A stretch of 10,536 bases of DNA from NCBI GenBank assembly GCA_025935595.1, contig JAICUZ010000068.1:1-10536 (forward strand), read 5' to 3'. The position numbers were made by a program, and so were the translations under genes. This document shows, piece after piece, positions 5,821 to 10,536 of this stretch (positions are counted from its first letter, which is position 1; every line of letters begins with the position of its first letter). This stretch comes from Burkholderiales bacterium (GTDB lineage Bacteria; Actinomycetota; Thermoleophilia; Gaiellales; Gaiellaceae). Under the pieces are notes generated by a model. The model searched no databases and was not told the DNA's origin. It saw only the letters and a program-made list of their open reading frames with translations.

Positions 5821-7239
5821 TTAAAGCTGGATGACGACGAGCCGCTCTTCGGTCATCTCGCGCACGGCCCAGGCCGGGCCCTCCCGCGTGTTGCCCGAGT
5901 CTTTTACGCCGCCGTACGGCATCTGGTCGGCACGGTAGGTCGGTGCCTCGTTGACCGTGACGCCCCCGAACTCCAGGCGCTGCGCCGCGTGCAGGCACGT
6001 GCGGATGTCCGTGCTGAAGATCGCCGCCTGCAGTCCGAACCGCGTGCTGTTCGCCCAGTCGATCGCGTCGTCGAGGCTCGGCGTACGCGTCAGCGTGACG
6101 ACGGGGCCGAACACCTCTTCGCACTGCACCTTGTCGGTCGCGGCCGGGTTCGCGATCACGGTCGGGCGGATGATCCCCTCGTCCGTGGTGTCACCGCCGG
6201 TCAGGACATCGCCCTTCGACGCTTGCACCCAGTCGAGGATGCGCTCGCGGTCGTGCTCGCTGATCACAGGCCCGACGTCCGTTGCCTCGTCAGAAGGGTC
6301 GCCGACGACGAGCGCCTCGACCTTCGGGACGAACTCCGCCACGAACGACTCCCACGCGTCGTCCAGCACGAAGATGCGCTGGACCGAGATGCAGCTCTGA
6401 CCTGCGAACGAGAACCCGTTTGCAGCGAGCTTGGCGGCGGTGCCCTCCGGCGCGTCGGCGCAGACGATCGCCGGAGTCGCGTTCCCGAGCTCGAGCTTCA
6501 CCCGTTTCTTGGCCGCCCGTTCGGCGATCCCCCAGCCGACCCCGCTCGAGCCCGTAAAGGTGATCAGCTTCACTCGGGCGTCTCCGACGAGCACGTCGCC
6601 GATCTCCGACGCGGAGCCGGAGACGACGTTCAGCCAGCCGGGCGGCAGGCCGGCCTCCTCCTCCAGCGAGGCGAGGAAGAGCGCCGACAGCGGAGTCGTC
6701 GACGCCGGCTTGAGGACGACCGGGCAGCCCGCGGCGAGCGCGGGAGCGACCTTGTGCGCGACGAGGTTGAGCGGGAAGTTGAACGGCGAGATCGCGCCGA
6801 CGATCCCGATCGGCAGCCGCAGCGTCAGCGCGAGCTTCCCGGCGCCGGCGGCCGAGGCGTCCATCGGAATCACCTCGCCCGCGAGCTTACGAGCCTCCAC
6901 CGCCGCAAAGGTGAAGGTCGACACGGCCCGCTGCGCCTCGACGCGCGCGGCTTTCATCGGCTTGCCGGCCTCGGTCGAGATGATGCGCGCGGCCTCGTCG
7001 TGGTGCTCCTCGAGCAGTTGCGCAGTTCGGTCGAGGATCCGAGCCCGCTCGTGCGCGGGCAGCGGCGATTGCAGTGCGCGATCGGCCGCATCGAGCGCCT
7101 GTCGTGCTTCCGCGGCGCCGCCGGCCGCGATCCGGCCGACGATCTCACCCGAATACGGCGAGCGGACATCGGTCCACTCGCCGGTCTCGACCTGCCGGCC
7201 GTCGATCAGGAGCGCGTGGTCGATGGTGCTCGCCGCCAT
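5821..7239 (-). CDS. NAD(P)-dependent aldehyde dehydrogenase
   Basis: At 472 residues this is a full-length ALDH-superfamily enzyme that oxidises an aldehyde to the acid with NAD(P)+ in the cytoplasm. It shows the oxyanion Asn in SPFNFPLN (Asn154), the cofactor Lys in VLKPAS (Lys177), the FTGSSGVGWGIAE nucleotide loop (228-240), the general base in KLELGN (Glu250), and the catalytic Cys283 in FAGQSCISVQR. The EEVFGPV block is at 374-380 and PYGGVKDSGNTREGP at 441-455. GQSCISVQR and the GVKDSG tail resemble lactaldehyde, phosphonoacetaldehyde and non-phosphorylating glyceraldehyde-phosphate type ALDHs more than betaine or acetaldehyde types, but the substrate is not decided. It starts 25 bp from the divergent PAP2 operon and is followed after 35 bp by the zinc-ribbon pair. 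It is complete with no lesion. Confidence 0.93.
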   Translation of the reverse strand: MAASTIDHALLIDGRQVETGEWTDVRSPYSGEIVGRIAAGGAAEARQALDAADRALQSPLPAHERARILDRTAQLLEEHHDEAARIISTEAGKPMKAARVEAQRAVSTFTFAAVEARKLAGEVIPMDASAAGAGKLALTLRLPIGIVGAISPFNFPLNLVAHKVAPALAAGCPVVLKPASTTPLSALFLASLEEEAGLPPGWLNVVSGSASEIGDVLVGDARVKLITFTGSSGVGWGIAERAAKKRVKLELGNATPAIVCADAPEGTAAKLAANGFSFAGQSCISVQRIFVLDDAWESFVAEFVPKVEALVVGDPSDEATDVGPVISEHDRERILDWVQASKGDVLTGGDTTDEGIIRPTVIANPAATDKVQCEEVFGPVVTLTRTPSLDDAIDWANSTRFGLQAAIFSTDIRTCLHAAQRLEFGGVTVNEAPTYRADQMPYGGVKDSGNTREGPAWAVREMTEERLVVIQL

Positions 7240-7248
7240 TGCAGCGTC

Positions 7249-7254
7249 ACTCTA
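7249..7254 (-). promoter_or_regulatory. -10-like hexamer for the aldehyde dehydrogenase operon
   Basis: TAGAGT on the minus strand fits the TANNNT -10 pattern and ends 9 nt before the ATG at 7239. A transcript starting 7 nt downstream would have a leader of only about 2-3 nt, practically leaderless. No -35 element is obvious. It shares two base pairs with the plus-strand hexamer at 7253-7258. Confidence 0.4.
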
Positions 7255-7258
7255 ATGT
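7253..7258 (+). promoter_or_regulatory. -10-like hexamer for the PAP2/MBL/thiolase operon, leaderless geometry
   Basis: TAATGT fits TANNNT and ends 6 nt before the GTG at 7265. That is the spacing expected if transcription begins at the first base of the start codon, giving a leaderless mRNA as is common in actinobacteria. The lack of a Shine-Dalgarno sequence before this GTG is consistent. There is no recognisable -35. Confidence 0.45.
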
Positions 7259-7264
7259 TGCGGG

Positions 7265-8176
7265 GTGCGGGTGGTACGGGTTGGCGCGCCGGCGGCGTGG
7301 GGGCTGGCGTCTGCAGCGATGATCGCGATGTTCGGCGTGCCGACCTCGCACGCGTTCGTCTTCGTGTGGCTGGCCGCCGGGATGGCGTCGTTCGCGGTCA
7401 CCGACCTGCGCCGAAAGTTCTTCCGGTTCGCCCTCGACTGGTCGCCGTTCATGGGCGTCCTCTTCATCTACGACCGGCTTCGCGGCTACGCCGACGGTCT
7501 CCTCGTGCATCCGCGCGAGGTACCTCAGATCAAGGTCGAGGCGGCGCTCTTCGGGAAGCCGATCCCGACGGTGTGGCTGCAGTCGCACCTGTGGCACGGC
7601 GTGAACGACCTCCGCTGGTGGGACTACGCCACCTGGTTCGTCTACCTGACGCACTTTGTCGTGACCTTGCTCGTCGCGGCCGTGCTCTGGACGTGGGCGC
7701 ACCATCATTTCGCGCGGTTCGCGACGATGGTCTGCGTCCTCGCGCTCACCGGCTTCGCGACCTACGTGCTCTATCCGGCGGTCCCGCCGTGGATGGCCGC
7801 GCAGCACGGCGCGATCGGGGAGTCGCACCGGACGGTGAAGCTCGTCTGGCCGCACGTCCCCGTCGCGGCGTACGGGAACATCTTCGAAGGCGGCCAGCAC
7901 TACGCGAACAACGTCGCGGCGATGCCGTCGCTGCACGCTGCGTACGCGCTCCTCGTCGTGCTCTTCCTCTGGCGGCTCTCGCCGTGGTGGGTGCGGCCGT
8001 TGCTCGCGCTCTATCCGCCGGCGATGGCGTTCAGCCTCGTCTACGGCGGCGAGCACTACGTCGTCGACTGCATCGCGGGGTGGGCGTACGCGGCATTCGC
8101 GTTCTTCTCCGTCGAGTACGTGTTCGCGCGGCGGGCCGCGCGCCGCGAGTACCTCGAGCCGGTGCTGGTCGATTGA
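7265..8176 (+). CDS. PAP2-family membrane enzyme, Aur1/inositol phosphotransferase-like
   Basis: The 303-residue polytopic membrane protein has several hydrophobic segments, for example about 12-45, 122-143, 152-172, 226-256 and 270-286. The catalytic signatures are NNVAAMPSLHAAYA (215-228, with His224) and YGGEHYVVDCIAGW (260-273, with His264 and Asp268). The LYPAVPPW block is at 169-176. These His-His-Asp motifs, the Pro-Ser-Leu-His context and the absence of a clear KxxxxxxRP motif match the PAP2_3 subgroup, which includes yeast Aur1 and bacterial inositol-phosphate transferases, better than simple lipid-phosphate phosphatases. It probably transfers or hydrolyses a lipid-linked phosphate at the membrane; the substrate is unknown. 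It starts with GTG in a likely leaderless arrangement and its stop overlaps the next gene's TTG. It is the first gene of the operon. Confidence 0.88.
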   Translation: MRVVRVGAPAAWGLASAAMIAMFGVPTSHAFVFVWLAAGMASFAVTDLRRKFFRFALDWSPFMGVLFIYDRLRGYADGLLVHPREVPQIKVEAALFGKPIPTVWLQSHLWHGVNDLRWWDYATWFVYLTHFVVTLLVAAVLWTWAHHHFARFATMVCVLALTGFATYVLYPAVPPWMAAQHGAIGESHRTVKLVWPHVPVAAYGNIFEGGQHYANNVAAMPSLHAAYALLVVLFLWRLSPWWVRPLLALYPPAMAFSLVYGGEHYVVDCIAGWAYAAFAFFSVEYVFARRAARREYLEPVLVD

Positions 8177-8763
8177 ACGAGATCGCACAGGTCCACTTCT
8201 GCGACGTCACCGTCGAGGGGGAGCGGTGGCCGGTGATCGGCTGGACGATCGCGACGTCCGGCGGCACCGTCCTCGTCGACACGGGCATGGTCGAATCGAC
8301 GCCGCAGCTCGATGCGGACTGGAGCCCGGTGATCTTCGACTGGGATATCCCGAACGTCGCAGCCGTCGTCAACACGCATCTGCACTTCGACCATTGCGGC
8401 GGCAACCGTCGCTACGCCGGGCTCCCGACGTACGTGCAGCGGCGCGAGCTCGAGAGCGCTCGCGCGCCTGCCTATCTCGAAGAGTGGGTTCGGTTCCCGG
8501 GCGACAGCTACGTCGAGCTCGACGGCGACGCCGAGCTGTTCGACGGCGTCTCCGTCCTTTCTACGCCGGGTCACTCCGCCGGACACCAGGCGGTGGTCGT
8601 GCACAACGCCGACGGGCTCGTCGTGCTCGGCGGCGACGTGACCTATTCGATGCGAGAGCTGATCGACGGCGCGACCGACTCGATCCGCCGCATCCACGAT
8701 CTGCGGCCCGCGCAGGTGTACCTCGCGCACCACGAACGTCCGTGGGCGCCCGAGTACGATTGA
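8173..8763 (+). CDS. MBL-fold metallohydrolase, lactonase-like
   Basis: A 196-residue metallo-beta-lactamase-fold protein. The two-metal site is complete: NTHLHFDHCGGN (68-79) gives His69, His71, Asp73 and His74. His134 lies in STPGHSAGH, the bridging Asp155 in LGGDVTY, and a C-terminal His186 or His187 in VYLAHHERPW. The pattern is like N-acyl-homoserine-lactone lactonases (AttM/AiiA) and related hydrolases, but the protein is shorter than the roughly 250 residues of those enzymes, mainly at the N-terminus. Quorum quenching should therefore not be assumed; a thioester or lactone hydrolase role is equally open. The start is TTG 8173, overlapping the PAP2 stop (TTGA). No better upstream start exists, and later starts would cut the conserved GWTIATSGGTVLVDTGM block. 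The thiolase gene starts 4 bp after its stop. Confidence 0.88.
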   Translation: MNEIAQVHFCDVTVEGERWPVIGWTIATSGGTVLVDTGMVESTPQLDADWSPVIFDWDIPNVAAVVNTHLHFDHCGGNRRYAGLPTYVQRRELESARAPAYLEEWVRFPGDSYVELDGDAELFDGVSVLSTPGHSAGHQAVVVHNADGLVVLGGDVTYSMRELIDGATDSIRRIHDLRPAQVYLAHHERPWAPEYD

Positions 8764-8767
8764 CCGC

Positions 8768-9928
8768 GTGAACGCGTACATCGTCGACGCCGTTCGCTCG
8801 CCGGTCGGGCGCAAGAACGGCACGCTGTCGGTCTTGCGCGGCGACGATCTCGCTGCGCAGGTGCTGAACACGCTCGTGCGCCGCAGCGACCTCGACCCTG
8901 GAGCGATCGAGGACGTGCAGATGGGCTGCGTCACGCAGATCGGCGAACAGGGCTGGAACGTCGGGCGGATGGCCGTGCTTGCCGCGGGCTGGCCGGTGGG
9001 CGTCTCCGCGACCACCGTCGACCGGCAGTGCGGGTCCTCGATGCAGACGAACTTCAACGCCGCGGCGGCAATCGCGTCGGGCCAGCTCGACCTGGTGGTG
9101 TCGGCGGGCGTCGAGATGATGTCGCGCGTCCCGATGGGCTCGAACGGCGGCTCGATCTCGGGCGAGGTGACGTCGCGGTACGAGATCGTGATGCAGGGCA
9201 CCTCGGCGGAGCTGCTCGCGAAGGAGTGGCGGATCGGGCGCGACGCGCAGGACGCGTACTCGCTGGAGTCGCACCGCCGCGCCGTCGCCGCCATCGATGA
9301 GGGGCGATTCGAGAGCGAGATCGCGCCGATCGACCTTCCCGACGAGCCGTCGGGCGGCGGCGCCGCGACGCGGACGCGATTCGCGGTCGACGAGGCCGCG
9401 CGCCGGGACACCTCGCTCGAGAAGCTCGCCGCGCTCGCGCCGGCGTTCCAGGCGGACGGAACCGTCACGGCGGGCAACTCGTCGCAGATCGTCGACGGGG
9501 CGGCGGCCGTCCTGATCGCGAGCGAGGACGCGCTTGCGACGCACGCGCTCGAGCCGCGGGCGCGCTTCGTCTCGTTCGGGCTTGCAGGGGTCGACCCGAC
9601 GCGGATGCTGCACGGCAATCCGGAGGCGATCAACAAGGCGGTCGGCCGGGCCGGGTTGACACTCGACGACATCGGCGTGATCGAGGTCAACGAGGCGTTC
9701 GCGGTCGTCGTGCTTCAGACAGCCGCCGATCTCGGCCTCGCGGAGCGGATGGGCGACGTCAATCCGAACGGCGGGGGCATCTCGCTGGGCCACCCGCTCG
9801 GCGCGACGGGTGCGCGGATCACCGCGACCCTGCTGCCGGAGCTCGAGCGCCGGGGGGCGCGGTACGGCGTCGCGTCGATGTGTGTCGGCTTCGGCATGGC
9901 GATCGCTGCGGTCGTCGAGCGGCTGTGA
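8768..9928 (+). CDS. Thiolase (acetyl-CoA acyltransferase/acetyltransferase)
   Basis: The 386-residue protein is full length for the thiolase II family, which condenses acyl-CoA with acetyl-CoA or cleaves 3-ketoacyl-CoA in the cytoplasm. The nucleophile Cys88 is in TVDRQCGSSMQ. NEAFA is at 308-312, the base His342 in SLGHPLGATGAR and the second active-site Cys372 in MCVGFG. The N-terminal YIVDAVRSPVGR is typical. The usual GPVPA segment is replaced by LHGNPEA (281-287), hinting at a subgroup with different substrate preference. The start is GTG 8768, just after the MBL gene. It overlaps the following 3-hydroxyacyl-CoA dehydrogenase by 4 bp (GTGA), so the two enzymes are almost certainly made together. 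Whether the pair runs beta-oxidation or C4 synthesis cannot be told here. Confidence 0.93.
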   Translation: MNAYIVDAVRSPVGRKNGTLSVLRGDDLAAQVLNTLVRRSDLDPGAIEDVQMGCVTQIGEQGWNVGRMAVLAAGWPVGVSATTVDRQCGSSMQTNFNAAAAIASGQLDLVVSAGVEMMSRVPMGSNGGSISGEVTSRYEIVMQGTSAELLAKEWRIGRDAQDAYSLESHRRAVAAIDEGRFESEIAPIDLPDEPSGGGAATRTRFAVDEAARRDTSLEKLAALAPAFQADGTVTAGNSSQIVDGAAAVLIASEDALATHALEPRARFVSFGLAGVDPTRMLHGNPEAINKAVGRAGLTLDDIGVIEVNEAFAVVVLQTAADLGLAERMGDVNPNGGGISLGHPLGATGARITATLLPELERRGARYGVASMCVGFGMAIAAVVERL

Positions 9929-10536
9929 AACTCGGCGTCGTCGGCCTCGGCGCGATGGGCGCCGGGATCGCGCAGCTCGGCATCGAAGCCAACCTCGACA
10001 CGGTCGGGCACGAGCTGGACGCCACGCGGGGCGAGGCCGCCCGCGATCGCATCGCGCACTTCCTGACCCGCAAGGTCGAGAAAGGCCAGTTGGAGCAGGG
10101 CGCGCGCGACGAAGCGCTCGCGCGCCTGCAGCTCACGACCGACCTCGCCGATCTCGCCGACTGTGACGTGGTGATCGAGGCAGCGTTCGAGGACCTCGGG
10201 GCGAAGCACGAGCTCTTCCGCGCCCTCCAAGCCGCTGTCCCCGACAACACGGTCCTCGCCACGAACACCTCGGCGCTGAGCGTCACCGAGATCGCCTCGG
10301 TGCTCGATCGGCCCCAGCGCGCCGTCGGCATGCACTTCTTCAACCCGGCACCGCTGATGCCCCTCGTCGAGATCGTCCGCGCCGAGCGGACGTCGGACGC
10401 CGTCTTCGATTTGGCCTTCGAGCTCGGCGCGACGCTCGGCAAGACGCCGATCCGCTGCACCGACACACCGGGCTTCGTCGTCAACCGCGTGCTGATCCCG
10501 CTGCTCAACGACTGCGTGCGCGTCCTCGACGAGACC
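9925..10536 (+). CDS. 3-hydroxyacyl-CoA dehydrogenase (3-hydroxybutyryl-CoA dehydrogenase type), truncated by the window
   Basis: The frame is open for 204 codons from GTG 9925 to the right edge. The N-terminal Rossmann motif is GVVGLGAMGAGIAQL (4-18). DVVIEAAFED (81-90) and LATNTSALSVTEIA (111-124) follow. The catalytic set is visible: Ser116, His137 in GMHFFNPAPLMPLVEIV, Glu149, and Asn187 in DTPGFVVNRVL. The enzyme oxidises 3-hydroxyacyl-CoA to 3-ketoacyl-CoA with NAD+, or reduces it in the reverse direction, supplying or using the thiolase's substrate. Single-domain members have about 280-290 residues, so roughly 80-90 are missing if it is of that type; a fused hydratase cannot be excluded. 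The start overlaps the thiolase stop (GTGA), indicating translational coupling. Confidence 0.93.
   Translation, partial: MKLGVVGLGAMGAGIAQLGIEANLDTVGHELDATRGEAARDRIAHFLTRKVEKGQLEQGARDEALARLQLTTDLADLADCDVVIEAAFEDLGAKHELFRALQAAVPDNTVLATNTSALSVTEIASVLDRPQRAVGMHFFNPAPLMPLVEIVRAERTSDAVFDLAFELGATLGKTPIRCTDTPGFVVNRVLIPLLNDCVRVLDET

Noticed and set aside
5411..6124. A longer version of the zinc-ribbon gene starting inside the aldehyde dehydrogenase
   Set aside because: The extra N-terminal part overlaps about 300 bp of the conserved ALDH C-terminus in another frame and is Arg-rich. GTG 5785, after the ALDH stop, is the sensible start.
5989..8763. A 924-codon open frame on the plus strand, antisense to the aldehyde dehydrogenase and continuing through the PAP2 gene
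   Set aside because: Only its final part (from 8173) is a real gene, the MBL hydrolase. The rest is Arg-rich, shows no known motif, and arises because GC-rich codon bias removes stops on the opposite strand and other frames.
8056..9690. Long minus-strand open frames of about 410 and 544 codons over the MBL and thiolase genes
   Set aside because: The plus-strand frames carry complete catalytic motifs. The minus-strand products are low-complexity Arg/Ala/Ser-rich shadows without a plausible start signal.

Overview
This 10.5 kb window is GC-rich with strong G/C third-position bias, and many of its genes start with GTG or TTG. It carries a fused PafB/PafC-type double WYL regulator and small zinc-ribbon proteins, one of them with a membrane segment and a SPOR-like tail. 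Together these suggest an actinobacterium, perhaps of the Thermoleophilia (Gaiellales/Solirubrobacterales) kind. That placement is inference; no rRNA or other marker gene is present. I see no tRNA, rRNA, CRISPR array, insertion sequence or phage gene.

Layout, left to right. (1) Positions 1-1119 hold a DUF1835 protein on the minus strand, cut by the left edge. It diverges from a RibD-C/dihydrofolate-reductase-fold protein on the plus strand, with almost no DNA between the two starts. (2) A perfect double palindrome (1111-1139) carries the stop codon of the RibD-like gene and separates it from a convergent minus-strand block. (3) That block (4514 down to 1156) reads, in transcription order: a small protein of unknown function with a C-terminal Cys3His cluster, the 671-residue tandem WYL regulator, and a class I SAM-dependent methyltransferase. 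(4) A second minus-strand block (7239 down to 4704) reads: aldehyde dehydrogenase, a coiled-coil/zinc-ribbon protein, and a zinc-ribbon/transmembrane/SPOR-like protein. The last two overlap by 4 bp. (5) From 7265 to the right edge a tightly packed plus-strand operon encodes an Aur1-like PAP2 membrane enzyme, a lactonase-type metallo-beta-lactamase-fold hydrolase, a thiolase and a 3-hydroxyacyl-CoA dehydrogenase cut by the right edge. Its genes overlap or nearly touch.

How the genes may work together. The thiolase and 3-hydroxyacyl-CoA dehydrogenase catalyse consecutive steps of beta-oxidation, or of acetoacetyl-CoA/3-hydroxybutyryl-CoA metabolism run in reverse. The MBL hydrolase and PAP2 enzyme are coupled to them by translation, but no shared pathway is proven. 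The aldehyde dehydrogenase is divergent from this operon, and two overlapping -10-like hexamers lie in the 25 bp between the start codons. The WYL regulator resembles the DNA-damage activator PafBC, but no proteasome or pup-ligation gene is visible beside it.

The window is mostly ordinary core and metabolic content. The points most worth checking are the fused PafBC-like regulator with its zinc-cluster partner, the compact divergent promoter, the double palindrome, and the zinc-ribbon pair. I found no clear evidence of a wholly new system.
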